Shown: in pieces, positions 41,528 through 50,636 of the stretch
Layout: each line of letters begins with the position of its first letter
Position numbering within the stretch: position 1 is the stretch's first letter
Source of the DNA: Multivorans sp965116445
GTDB lineage: Bacteria; Acidobacteriota; Thermoanaerobaculia; Multivoradales; Multivoraceae
Length of the DNA: 64,000 bases
Assembly: GCA_965116445.1 (NCBI GenBank)
Contig: OZ220688.1
Location: 558,001 to 622,000 of the forward strand
Direction: 5' to 3'
Notes under the pieces: model-generated
Told to the model about the DNA's origin: nothing
The model's input: the letters and a program-made list of their open reading frames with translations, nothing else
Database searches by the model: none
Translations under genes and position numbers: made by a program

Positions 41528-42919
41528 ATGTCCGGAATCGTTCGTTACGGCAGCTACGTACCGTTCTTTCGCATCCAGCGGTCGGCGTTGGGCGGCGGCC
41601 GTGGAGAGCGCGCTGCCGCGAGCTACGACGAAGACTCCGCCTCGATGGCGGTCGAGGCCTCTCGTGAGGCGCTGCGCGAACTGCCTGAAGATGCCGCGGT
41701 GGACACCGTGGTGTTCGCTTCGACGAGCGCTCCGTACACCGAGAAGCTGAACGCGGCGACGCTGCAAGCCGCGACGAACCTGCCCAAGTCGGTCTCGGCG
41801 TTCGACTTCGGCGGTTCGAGCCGCGCCGGGCTGTCGGCCCTTCTCGCGGGCCTGGACATGGCCGCGGCCGGTCGCACCGTGCTGGTTGCTGCCAGCGAGG
41901 TCACCGTCGGCGCGCCGAGCGGTCCGCGGGAATCCGGAGGCGGCGATGCGGCGGCGGCCTTCGTGCTCGGCGGCGGCGAGCCCATCGCGCGCCTGATCGG
42001 TCGGGCCTCGTGCACCGAAGAGGTGCTCGATGTCTGGCAGAGCCCCGGCATGCCCTTCGCCAAGCAGTGGGAAGAACGCTTCGGCGCCAGTATCTTCACG
42101 CCGCTCCTCATCGACACGTTCGCCCGCGCGCTGTCCGACGCCGGGGTGGCGGCTTCCGATCTCTCCAAGATCGTGCTCGACGGCACGAACGCCCGCGTTT
42201 TCCGCGGCTTCATGCGCCCCTCGGGGCTCGCACCCGCCCAGCTTGCCGACGGGTTGGCCGGCACGGTGGGCCGCGCGGGCGCGGCGCACGCCGGTCTGGT
42301 TCTTGCGAGCGCGCTCGATGGTGCCTCCGCTGGCGACAGGATCGCGGTCGCCTGCGTGGCCGACGGCGTGGACGTGGCCGTCTTCGAGGTCACCGACGCG
42401 ATCGATGACGGCCGGCCGAAGCACACCGTGGCTTCATGGGTCGAGTCGAAGCGCGACGATCTCGCCTACACGACGTACCTCAAGTGGCGCGACGTGCTGC
42501 CCTTCGAGCCGCCGCGCCGCCCCGATCCGGACCGGCCGGCGGCGCCGCCGATGCAGCGAGCCGAGCGTTGGAAGTTCGCCTTCCTGGGCTCCCGGTGCAA
42601 CCGTTGCGGCAACACGAACCTGCCGCCGCAGCGCGTGTGTGTCGTCTGCCAGGCGTCCGACGATTCGACGATCGAGCCCTACGCCGACGGCGAATGCCGG
42701 ATCAGCACCTACACCCTCGACCGGCTCGCCTACTCGCTCCAGCCGCCCGTGATCGGCGCGGTGGTCGACTTCGACAAGGGCGGCAGGATGCTCTGCCAGC
42801 TCACCGACGTCGACCCGGACAAGGTGGCGATCGGTGACGAGTTGGAAATGACATTCCGCCGCCTGTACACTGCCGGGGGCGTACACAACTACTTCTGGAA
42901 AGCGCGCCCGAAGCGCTGA
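41528..42919 (+). CDS. HMG-CoA-synthase-like protein fused to a DUF35 zinc/OB domain
   Basis: This 463-residue protein has two parts. Residues 1-~335 have the thiolase fold of the HMG-CoA synthase/KAS III group (GIVRYGSYVPFFRIQRSAL, VVFASTSAPYTEKLNAATLQ). The nucleophile region reads AFDFGGSSRAGLSA, with Ser where archaeal-type synthases have the Cys of CKAG, so condensation chemistry is doubtful. Residues ~340-463 are a DUF35 domain: a rubredoxin-like zinc knuckle (CNRCGNTNLPPQRVCVVC) followed by an OB fold. In archaea, thiolase, HMGCS and DUF35 proteins form one complex that channels acetoacetyl-CoA. Here two of the parts are fused and the thiolase gene is next. Confidence 0.85.
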   Translation: MSGIVRYGSYVPFFRIQRSALGGGRGERAAASYDEDSASMAVEASREALRELPEDAAVDTVVFASTSAPYTEKLNAATLQAATNLPKSVSAFDFGGSSRAGLSALLAGLDMAAAGRTVLVAASEVTVGAPSGPRESGGGDAAAAFVLGGGEPIARLIGRASCTEEVLDVWQSPGMPFAKQWEERFGASIFTPLLIDTFARALSDAGVAASDLSKIVLDGTNARVFRGFMRPSGLAPAQLADGLAGTVGRAGAAHAGLVLASALDGASAGDRIAVACVADGVDVAVFEVTDAIDDGRPKHTVASWVESKRDDLAYTTYLKWRDVLPFEPPRRPDPDRPAAPPMQRAERWKFAFLGSRCNRCGNTNLPPQRVCVVCQASDDSTIEPYADGECRISTYTLDRLAYSLQPPVIGAVVDFDKGGRMLCQLTDVDPDKVAIGDELEMTFRRLYTAGGVHNYFWKARPKR

Positions 42920-42946
42920 CCCTTTCGATAGGGACGACACTCCAAG

Positions 42947-42961
42947 GGACGGGAACCGTCC
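42947..42961 (+). promoter_or_regulatory. Small hairpin before the thiolase ribosome-binding site
   Basis: GGACGG, a GAA loop and CCGTCC form a 6-bp stem just upstream of AAGGAG (42973-42978) and the ATG at 42984. It could stabilise a processed message or modulate initiation. Confidence 0.3.
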
Positions 42962-42983
42962 GAAGAACGACGAAGGAGCACTA

Positions 42984-44159
42984 ATGGCCAGCAAGGGAAT
43001 CTGTGATCGCGTAGCTATCGTCGGTATGGGCTGCACCAAGTTCGGCGAACACTGGAACCGCAGCGCCAGCGATCTGCTGGTCGATGCCGTGCAGGATGCC
43101 TACGGCTCAGCCGGGATCGAGCCGGACAACGTCGATGCCTACTGGCTCGGCACGACCGGCAGCGGGATCTCGGGCCTCACCCTCTCCGAGCCGCTCAAGA
43201 TCCAGTACAAGCCGGTCACCCGGCTCGAGAACATGTGCGCCACCGGCAGCGAGGCGATGCGCAACGCCGCCTACGCGGTCGCGTCCGGCGCCTACGACCT
43301 GGTCATGGCGGTCGGCGTCGAGAAGCTGAAGGACTCCGGGTTCTCCGGCCTCACCGGCAGCGCCCCTCCCGGCGACGGCACCGAGTCCGGCATGACCGCG
43401 CCGGCGAACTTCTCCCTCCTGGCGCCCGCCTACGCCGAGAAGTACGGCGTCGATCTGGAGACGATGCGCGATGTCCTGACCAAGATCGCCTACAAGAACC
43501 ACTACAACGGTGCCCGCAACGAGAAGGCGCAGTACCAGCGGGAAGTGCCGGTCGAGAAGATCAACTCCTCGCCCAAGATCGCCGGCATGCTCGGCATCAT
43601 GGACTGCTCGGGTGTCTCCGACGGTGCCGCCGCCGCGGTGATCTGCCGCGCCGAGGACGCCCACAAGTACAACGACAACCCGATCTTCATCAAGGCGCTG
43701 TCGTTCGTGGCCGGCCCGGCTGAGGGTGCCAAGCGGCAGGACTACGACTTCACCACCTTCCCCGAGGTCGTCGAGAGCGCCCGCGACGCTTACGTCCAGG
43801 CGGGCATCGAGGATCCGCGTGATCAGATCAGCATGGCGGAGGTCCACGACTGCTTCACGCCGACCGAGCTGGTTCTGATGGAGGACCTCGGGTTCTCGCC
43901 GCGCGGCCAGGCCTGGAAGGACACGATGGACGGCCGCTTCGACCTCGACGGCGACCAGCCGGTCAATCCGGACGGCGGCCTGAAGAGCTTCGGCCATCCG
44001 ATCGGCGCCTCCGGTCTGCGGATGATGTACGAGATGTGGCTGCAGCTCCGCGGCGAGGCCGGTGAGCGTCAGATCGCCGAGCCCAAGCTCGGCCTGACCC
44101 ACAACCTCGGCGGCGCCCCGGGCCGCTGCGTCAGCTTCGTTTCGGTCGTCGGCCTGTAG
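42984..44159 (+). CDS. Thiolase, SCP2-type acetyl-CoA acetyltransferase
   Basis: This 391-residue thiolase has the catalytic Cys in LENMCATGSEAMRNAAYAVA, the His in EVHDCFTPTELVLMED, and the His in SFGHPIGASGLRMMYEMWLQ. The usual final Cys-containing motif is replaced by NLGGAPGRCVSFVSVVGL, typical of SCP2/archaeal-type thiolases. It has a strong Shine-Dalgarno sequence (AAGGAG). It is 64 bases behind the DUF35 fusion protein. The pair should form a complex that handles acyl-CoA, as in the archaeal thiolase-HMGCS-DUF35 assembly. A role in breaking down rather than making acyl chains is possible given the non-Cys partner. A terminator follows. Confidence 0.92.
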   Translation: MASKGICDRVAIVGMGCTKFGEHWNRSASDLLVDAVQDAYGSAGIEPDNVDAYWLGTTGSGISGLTLSEPLKIQYKPVTRLENMCATGSEAMRNAAYAVASGAYDLVMAVGVEKLKDSGFSGLTGSAPPGDGTESGMTAPANFSLLAPAYAEKYGVDLETMRDVLTKIAYKNHYNGARNEKAQYQREVPVEKINSSPKIAGMLGIMDCSGVSDGAAAAVICRAEDAHKYNDNPIFIKALSFVAGPAEGAKRQDYDFTTFPEVVESARDAYVQAGIEDPRDQISMAEVHDCFTPTELVLMEDLGFSPRGQAWKDTMDGRFDLDGDQPVNPDGGLKSFGHPIGASGLRMMYEMWLQLRGEAGERQIAEPKLGLTHNLGGAPGRCVSFVSVVGL

Positions 44160-44188
44160 GGCCCTCCGCAGATCAGAACGTAGGACGA

Positions 44189-44221
44189 CCCCGCCGGGAA
44201 ACCGGCGGGGTCGCTTTCGTC
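44189..44221 (+). terminator. Rho-independent terminator after the thiolase gene
   Basis: CCCCGCCGG, a GAAA tetraloop and CCGGCGGGG form a perfect 9-bp stem (44189-44197 with 44202-44210), followed by TCGCTTTCGTCTT. It ends the HMGCS-like/thiolase operon. Confidence 0.85.
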
Positions 44222-44300
44222 TTGGTGGTCTCGGCGTGAGCGCTGGTACGCTCAGTCAGACAGTCGCTAGGTGCAGCCCAACGAATCTGGAGTAACGACC

Positions 44301-45263
44301 ATGGCGCGCAGTGATCTCCTCCTGGCGCTCGTGAAGGCGAGTTCGCAGGGCGACCGGGATCGCGCTCGGGTCGCCGTTGAGGCGATCATCGCGGAGGAGC
44401 GCGCCAAGAGGCATCACGTCCTGGCGGAGCGGCTGGAGTCTGCACTCCAAACGAACGGCCACCGTGGCGCCAGCCAACTGCTTCTTGGCGGGAAGCGGGG
44501 ACGCCGCTACGTCGCCGAACTCACGCCGCGGCGCCGTCTCGCCGACCTCGTCCTGTCCGAAGTCAACCTCCACGCTTGCCGAGAGCTCATCGAGGAGCAG
44601 CACCGGGCTTCGATCTTGAGGGCTCACTCGATCGAGCCGCGCCACCGAGTGCTCCTGGTAGGGCCGCCCGGGAACGGCAAGACAACGCTCGCTGAGGCGA
44701 TCGCCGAGGCCTTGGCCGTGCCGTTTCTGGTCGTTCGCTACGAGTCGCTGATCGGGAGTTTCCTCGGCGAAACGGCTGCCCGGTTGAAGCGCGTCTTCGA
44801 CACTGCCCGCACGACGTCCTGCGTTCTCTTCTTCGACGAGTTCGATGCGGTGGGCAAGGAGCGCGGAGACACCCACGAAACCGGAGAGATCAAGAGGGTC
44901 GTTTCCTCCCTGCTGATGCAGACGGACGAACTACCCAGCTACACGGTTATCGTGGCGGCTTCGAACCATGCGGAACTCCTCGACCGGGCCGTGTGGCGGC
45001 GCTTTCAGCTTCGGCTGTCGCTGGATCCGCCCTCGCGTCAGGCCCTTGCGGGCTACATCGAGCAGTTTGCGGACTCTCTGGACGAGCCCTTGGGCCACAG
45101 CCCGGAGGCAGTGGCCCAAGGCCTCGGTGCGGTCAGCTTCGCGGAAGCCGAGGAGTTTTGCCGCGATGTGCGCCGTCGTCAGGTGCTCGCCATGGGCGAG
45201 ATCGCCGTGCGGCAGATCGTCGCGGAGCGGCTTGCCGCCTGGCGTGGTCGGGCGAACGCGTAG
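44301..45263 (+). CDS. AAA+ ATPase paired with a subtilisin protease
   Basis: A 320-residue protein from ATG 44301 with TGGAG upstream; an in-frame GTG at 44271 is less likely. The N-terminal ~115 residues are helical and may bind the partner. The AAA+ core has Walker A GPPGNGKTTLAEAIAEALA, Walker B VLFFDEFDAVGKERGD, sensor 1 VIVAASNHAELLDRAV and the arginine finger region WRRFQLRL, close to FtsH/ClpX-type single-domain AAA. The C-terminal lid follows. It should use ATP to remodel or deliver proteins. The S8 protease gene starts 21 bases later, so the two form a two-component module. A TACGCT box lies at 44247-44252. Confidence 0.88.
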   Translation: MARSDLLLALVKASSQGDRDRARVAVEAIIAEERAKRHHVLAERLESALQTNGHRGASQLLLGGKRGRRYVAELTPRRRLADLVLSEVNLHACRELIEEQHRASILRAHSIEPRHRVLLVGPPGNGKTTLAEAIAEALAVPFLVVRYESLIGSFLGETAARLKRVFDTARTTSCVLFFDEFDAVGKERGDTHETGEIKRVVSSLLMQTDELPSYTVIVAASNHAELLDRAVWRRFQLRLSLDPPSRQALAGYIEQFADSLDEPLGHSPEAVAQGLGAVSFAEAEEFCRDVRRRQVLAMGEIAVRQIVAERLAAWRGRANA

Positions 45264-45284
45264 GCCTGCGAGGGGGTTCCCGAC

Positions 45285-47882
45285 ATGGCCGACTATCCGC
45301 TGCTGCCTCTGCCTGCGCCTGTCCGGCGGAAAGTCAGCGGAAGGAGACGGGGCGGAGGAGGGATCCGTTTGCCTGGCCGGGAACGACAGGGTGAGCGGTT
45401 CGGACCGGTCTTCGAGCGTCTGCGCCGGACGCTGGATCCCGACCATCCGCTGACGTTCGGCGAAGATCCCGCGGGCATCGCACCGGAACGGGCGCTCGTG
45501 TTTGAGGTCGCCGAATCGGTGCCCGGGTTTCGGAAGGCCATCGCCAAGGTCGATGGTCTGGAGTTCCTGGGCGATGAAGACAGCGAATCGCCCGCGGACG
45601 AGGACTTTGCCGTTGTCGATACGCGGAAAGGACGGGTGGGGCAAGACCGCGAAGACAAGCCGGTAGGCGGTCGCCTCTACCTGGCGATGCCGGATGTCCA
45701 AGCGCTTGAGCAGCTCCTGTGGCTCTGGGAGCGCTATCGGGCAGGCGAGTCGGCGGCGAGAGGATTCACTCCTTGGTGGCGGGTCTTCGAGCGATTACGA
45801 GTCCTTCGTGCCTGGGGGCCAGAGGATCGAGTCCCGGACGACACGATCGAGTTCCTCGAGCAAAGACTGAAGGACTCGCCAGACTCTGAGCATCGCGTGG
45901 AAGTCGAACTGTGGAGCAGCGCGGCAAAGGAGAACCGAGAGTACGCGCGTCGGAGGTTCCGCGAAGTGCTCGGTGAGGCCGGCGGGAAGCTGATTCACAG
46001 TGCCTCGATACCGGACGTGGCATACGAGGCGGCTCTGGTCGATGTTCCTGCGGAAACGCTTCGGCGGATGATCGAGCACCAGGACGTCATTGCCGCGTGC
46101 GATGACGTGATGTTCGTGAGGCCGCAATCTGCCGTCAGGTTCTCGACAGTCGTCAAGGAGACGGAGGTTGGCTCTGCGGCGGTGTTGGCGAGCGAAGTTG
46201 CAGGGCCTCCGGTGGCCGCCCTGTTCGATGGCGTTCCAGTGCAGCGGCACGCACTGCTCGACGGCTGCCTGTTGATCGACGATCCTGACGGTCTCGACGA
46301 GTTGAGTGTCGTCGCCAGACGTCGACATGGCACGGCGATGGCGTCGCTGATCCTCCATGGCGACCGCCACCGGGCCGAAGAACCGCTTGACCGGCAAGTG
46401 TATGTGCGTCCGCTTCTCGTGCCGACGTTCGATGGCGAGTGGGAGGAGTTCCCTCGGGACCGTCTACTGATCGACACGATCTACCGTGCCGTGCGGAGAA
46501 TGAAGGAGGGCGACGAGGAAAGCGCCGCTACCGCGCCGTCCGTCTTTCTGGTGAACCTCTCGCTTGGGGATACGAGACGACCGTTCGCGGGACCGATCAG
46601 TGCCTGGGCGCGACTCCTGGACCATCTCTCGGCTAGGTACGGCATTCTGTTCCTGGTGAGTGCGGGGAACGTAGGCGCTCCGCTCCCCGTGTCCGCCGCA
46701 GAATCGCTGTTTGGCTTTGAGGACGCAGCGCCGCCACAACGGCGTAAGTTGGGGCTCGAGGCGCTGAGTCGAGCGTCGACATGGCGGACACTGCTCTCGC
46801 CGGCGGAAGCGGTGAACGTTCTGACGGTCGGCGCGTGGCATGAGGATTCTCACCCGGGATTCCAGGCCGCTCCCGACGCCCTTCTGGACGCACTTGGCGA
46901 CGGACCTGGCCCCAACCCCACGTCCGCGGCAGGGCTTGGCTATCGCAAGGTCATCAAGCCGGAGATCATGATGCCAGGCGGCCGCGAGTTGGTGCGAGAA
47001 GTCTCGTCGGAGGCCGGGCGGGCCGTACAGGTTGCTCAGGCCGGGCGCTTCTTCGGGCTCCGCGCGGCGGCGCCGAGCGACGATGGAGACCTGAGGCGGG
47101 AAGGTCCCTCGACAGGAACGAGCGCGGCCACAGCCTTGGCCACCCGCGACGGGTGTCGCCTGTTCGAGGCGTTGATGGACGAGGAGAACGGTGGGCTCCT
47201 CACTGAGGCTGATCCAGACTGTTACGGCCCGGTAGTCAAGGCGCTTCTCGTCCACACGGCGCGTTGGGGGGTTGAAGCGGAGGATCTGATGATGATTCAT
47301 AGGCCGATTGGGCCGGGCCGGGACGTGGAGAGGAAGGACGCCATTGCCCGCTTGATCGGCTACGGTCGCCCCACCATCGAGGAAGCGTTGACGTGTGCGG
47401 AGAACCGCGCCACCTTGATCGGCTTCGGCGAGATCGCAGCGGCTGGTGTGGTGGCGGACTATCGTGTACCGCTTCCGGAGAACCTTGAACGGGTCACGGA
47501 GCCGCGAGCCGTGACCTGCACCCTGGCGTGGTTCTCGCCCGTGAACGTTCGGCATCGGATGTACCGTCGGGCCGGGCTGGACCTGATGCCGGGGGCGAAC
47601 CTGAGAGAGGACGACGGCTTCGTCAAACGCGAGAGCCTCCAGCCTTCACATCACTCGGTGCGGCGCGGTTCTCTTCTTCACGTCCGATACGAGGGCAGCA
47701 AGGCCGTGTCTTTCGCCGAAGACGGCCATCTGTGCTTCTCGGTGTCGTGCACGTCGCCTGCCGGCGACCTTCGGGACTCGGTTCCCTATGGCCTGGCGGT
47801 CACGGTGGAGACGGGCGACTCGATTCCGATCTACGACCGAGTCCGTCAGAGACTTGGCGTGAGTGTCGCGGCAACGTCGTAG
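45285..47882 (+). CDS. Large S8 (subtilisin-like) serine protease
   Basis: This 865-residue cytoplasmic protein has no signal peptide or prodomain-like signal. Residues 1-~310 are an unassigned, charged N-terminal region that may recognise the trigger or bind the ATPase. The S8 catalytic triad follows in order: Asp in AALFDGVPVQRHALL, His in RRRHGTAMASLI, and Ser in GPSTGTSAATALA. Oxyanion Asn is plausible in FLVSAGNVGAPL. The C-terminal ~250 residues are beta-rich. AAA plus S8 protease pairs occur in defence-rich regions, where an intracellular protease would be activated by a sensor. That function is inferred here from the pairing and the adjacent restriction system. Confidence 0.87.
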   Translation: MADYPLLPLPAPVRRKVSGRRRGGGGIRLPGRERQGERFGPVFERLRRTLDPDHPLTFGEDPAGIAPERALVFEVAESVPGFRKAIAKVDGLEFLGDEDSESPADEDFAVVDTRKGRVGQDREDKPVGGRLYLAMPDVQALEQLLWLWERYRAGESAARGFTPWWRVFERLRVLRAWGPEDRVPDDTIEFLEQRLKDSPDSEHRVEVELWSSAAKENREYARRRFREVLGEAGGKLIHSASIPDVAYEAALVDVPAETLRRMIEHQDVIAACDDVMFVRPQSAVRFSTVVKETEVGSAAVLASEVAGPPVAALFDGVPVQRHALLDGCLLIDDPDGLDELSVVARRRHGTAMASLILHGDRHRAEEPLDRQVYVRPLLVPTFDGEWEEFPRDRLLIDTIYRAVRRMKEGDEESAATAPSVFLVNLSLGDTRRPFAGPISAWARLLDHLSARYGILFLVSAGNVGAPLPVSAAESLFGFEDAAPPQRRKLGLEALSRASTWRTLLSPAEAVNVLTVGAWHEDSHPGFQAAPDALLDALGDGPGPNPTSAAGLGYRKVIKPEIMMPGGRELVREVSSEAGRAVQVAQAGRFFGLRAAAPSDDGDLRREGPSTGTSAATALATRDGCRLFEALMDEENGGLLTEADPDCYGPVVKALLVHTARWGVEAEDLMMIHRPIGPGRDVERKDAIARLIGYGRPTIEEALTCAENRATLIGFGEIAAAGVVADYRVPLPENLERVTEPRAVTCTLAWFSPVNVRHRMYRRAGLDLMPGANLREDDGFVKRESLQPSHHSVRRGSLLHVRYEGSKAVSFAEDGHLCFSVSCTSPAGDLRDSVPYGLAVTVETGDSIPIYDRVRQRLGVSVAATS

Positions 47883-47996
47883 GGCACTGCAGCGACGGGA
47901 AACTCTGCTGAGAAGGCCTCGTTCAGGCTCGGCGTCGTGATCCTGGCGGCTCAATGAGACCTGAGGCTCTCGGAATCGGGTCGAGGCCGGGCTTGG

Positions 47997-50627
47997 CTAC
48001 TGCCCGATCTTCTCCAGAAGCTGCGACCTCATGTCCTTGCGGTCGATGACCTTCTCGACGACCAGGAACAGGCATTTGCCCCCACTCCGCCGTTCCCACA
48101 GGTCGCCGATGGTCCGCTTCTCCGCTGTGTCAGCGCTGTCTGCGAGGTGCTCGCCCTTGTACTCGACGACCAGCAGCCGGTCGTCGATCAACCGGGCCAC
48201 GAAGTCGGGGTAGAACTTGCCCCTCGCCGTCGGCAGCCAGAACGACTCGGGATGTTTCGCCACGTTCCGAAGCCAGTACTTCACGGTCGGCAGACTGTCG
48301 ATCGCCTGCGCGCACTCGAACTCCTCGCCGTCAGGTTCGCCGTCGAAGGCGGGCACTTGGTCCGACCCGAGGAAGTGGCGGCTCGGCTTCCAGGGACCAC
48401 GATAGCGACGCTGGCCATGGTACATCCCGTCCTGGAACGCGAAGGCGTCGTCGAACGAAACGCCAACCTTGGCCGTGGGCTCGAACAGGAACTGCTGGTA
48501 GGCGGACTCCCTCTCCTTTCGGCGAATGGCCACAATCTTCTCGCGCACCTTGCGGGCCAGGATGAATTTGCACCGCATCAGGGCCGCGATGTGGAGCCCG
48601 CGGGCGCCGAGGAGGTGGTTGACCAGATGGCTCAACCAGCGCAGGAGATCTCCCTGGCCGATGTCCCGCTGTTGGACTTGGCGGTCGAGCCAGCGTACGA
48701 GCGCCTGGGAGGTCCAGCCTTCGACGTTGATGTCCAGGGCGAGTTGCTCCTCTTCGGCGGCGAAGCGGTAGGTCACGCGCTGGCCGTCCAGATCGATCTC
48801 GAAGCTGCGGGCGGTTTCTCGGACCGTGAACTCCTCCCTGCCGAGCCTGTGAGAGTGGTTCAGGAGGGACCAGTCGTGGTGCTCCATGAACAGGTCCGCG
48901 TCGGCGAAGACGATCTCGCCCTGCACGGCCGAAGTGAGGCGCGGGACGGAAAGTTGTCGTCCGCGTTGTGCTGGCGAGAGCAGGCGTCGTCGTTCCGCCT
49001 GGTACTCCGCGACCGCGCGGACGAACTCAGCTCGTTCCCCTTCGGGCAGAGTGTTGCGGACCGCGTCCACCTCGAACGGGTCGAGTTCGACGTCGGATGC
49101 GATCTCGATCTTCCCGGTCGCCGGTTCCCGAAGCGTGAACCTGTTGCCGCCCACGAGAACGGCGAGCAGGTCGTCGGAGACCGTCACGATGTGGCTGAGG
49201 GTCGGGGACGGCTTGTCGCGCGGCGCGGGGAGGTCTTCGTTGGGAAGCAGGTCGCGCTGGGCAACCTCGACGTGTTCTTCGGCGTCCTCTTCCTCGAAGC
49301 CCATCGAGACCAGCTTGTCGACCAGCGCTCGTGCGGCATGACCGAAGGACGGCTCGGAAAGGAAGGCGTAGGCGCGATTCAGAGCGTCGTCCTTACGGCG
49401 CTCCGCGAAGGGCATCCGCAGGACGCGGCCGAGTAGCTGTTCCACGTCCCGGCTGTCCTGAATTCGTGAGACGGAGCAGAAGACGTAGGCGAAGGAGCAG
49501 TCCCAACCTTCCTTCAGCGCTTCGACGGTGATCACGTACTCGATCGGGCAGTCCGGGTCGAACAGATCGAGCCCGTCGAGTTCCCGCTTCGTGCCCGTGG
49601 CGACGGCGATCTTCTCCTCCGGTATCTGCTCGACTTCGACCAGGTGCTCCTTGAGCGCCGCCGCGGTGACTTCACGGTTCTTCGGTTGCGCCTGGAACAG
49701 GACGATCGGACGAATCGGCCGCGGGTCGTGGGCTGCCGCCCGGGACAGCGAAGACCGCGTCGCGACGGCGCCATTCACCGCGTTCTGCCAAGTGTCGTGT
49801 TCCGAGAGCATGACGGGCAGCTTGACCATGTGCTCGGCCTTCAGTTCACTCGCGGTCACGCTGTGCAGGATGTTCGATTTCCTTCGCGGCGTGGCGGTGA
49901 ACTCGACGATGGCGCAGGGGTTCACGCGCGCCTGCATCTCCCGCGTGAGGCCGGTCACGGCGTTGTGCGCCTCGTCGACGATCATCAGCGGCCGGTGCAG
50001 GTGGAGCAGATTGGCGAAGGAGAACTTCGGTTCTCCGTTGTCGAGTCTCTCCAGCCCCTCCGGCGCGCCGACGAGTCCGCTGAAGTGGGGTTCGAGGTCT
50101 TCGTTGTGCGCGTAGACCTTGCGCCCCTCGGTGTTCGTTACGCGCAGGGCCTGGATCGTGCCGACGACGATGCAGCAGTGGTCGCGAAGGTCGTGGGGTC
50201 GGAGATGGGCGAAGTCCGCGATGTCGAAAACGCGCACCCTGCCGTCGAATGCCTCGTCGAGTGCCGTCCGGTAGGGGTGCTGCGTGTCCTTAAGCGCCTC
50301 CGCGGTCTGCGTGCGGATCGTTCTTGTGGGAACGAGCCACAGAACGAGCGGCCAGTCCTTCTCGATCCACGCGTCGCGCGCGAGCGGGACGGTGTGAGCC
50401 GCGAGAATCGTCTTGCCGCCGCCGGTCGGGAGGCGAAGGCACACGTAGGGAACGCCGGGAAGCCCGGTCAGAGCCTTGTAGCTTCCCGCGTAGCCTCGCA
50501 GCCGGTCCGCCTGCTCCGGACCGTTCACGATGCTCCCGTACGCCGCCTTCGGACCGGTGATGCGGGCTTCTTCGAGGAACTGGCGAAGGAGGGCTAGCGT
50601 GTCGGCCTGATAGCGCTTCAGGTCCAC
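47997..50627 (-). CDS. Type III restriction enzyme Res subunit
   Basis: This 876-residue SF2 helicase-nuclease has Walker A RLPTGGGKTILAAHTVPLAR, DEAH as VDEAHNAVTGLTREMQ, and motif III VEFTATPRRKSNI. Motif VI appears as RDVEQLLGRVLRMP. The C-terminal PD-(D/E)XK nuclease is visible as FYPDFVARLIDDRLLVVEYK, with the catalytic Asp, Glu and Lys in place. It cleaves DNA after translocating from two head-to-head recognition sites. It follows the Mod gene on the same strand with a nine-base gap and is convergent with the S8 protease gene. Confidence 0.93.
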   Translation of the reverse strand: MDLKRYQADTLALLRQFLEEARITGPKAAYGSIVNGPEQADRLRGYAGSYKALTGLPGVPYVCLRLPTGGGKTILAAHTVPLARDAWIEKDWPLVLWLVPTRTIRTQTAEALKDTQHPYRTALDEAFDGRVRVFDIADFAHLRPHDLRDHCCIVVGTIQALRVTNTEGRKVYAHNEDLEPHFSGLVGAPEGLERLDNGEPKFSFANLLHLHRPLMIVDEAHNAVTGLTREMQARVNPCAIVEFTATPRRKSNILHSVTASELKAEHMVKLPVMLSEHDTWQNAVNGAVATRSSLSRAAAHDPRPIRPIVLFQAQPKNREVTAAALKEHLVEVEQIPEEKIAVATGTKRELDGLDLFDPDCPIEYVITVEALKEGWDCSFAYVFCSVSRIQDSRDVEQLLGRVLRMPFAERRKDDALNRAYAFLSEPSFGHAARALVDKLVSMGFEEEDAEEHVEVAQRDLLPNEDLPAPRDKPSPTLSHIVTVSDDLLAVLVGGNRFTLREPATGKIEIASDVELDPFEVDAVRNTLPEGERAEFVRAVAEYQAERRRLLSPAQRGRQLSVPRLTSAVQGEIVFADADLFMEHHDWSLLNHSHRLGREEFTVRETARSFEIDLDGQRVTYRFAAEEEQLALDINVEGWTSQALVRWLDRQVQQRDIGQGDLLRWLSHLVNHLLGARGLHIAALMRCKFILARKVREKIVAIRRKERESAYQQFLFEPTAKVGVSFDDAFAFQDGMYHGQRRYRGPWKPSRHFLGSDQVPAFDGEPDGEEFECAQAIDSLPTVKYWLRNVAKHPESFWLPTARGKFYPDFVARLIDDRLLVVEYKGEHLADSADTAEKRTIGDLWERRSGGKCLFLVVEKVIDRKDMRSQLLEKIGQ

Positions 50628-50636
50628 ACTGCGCCC

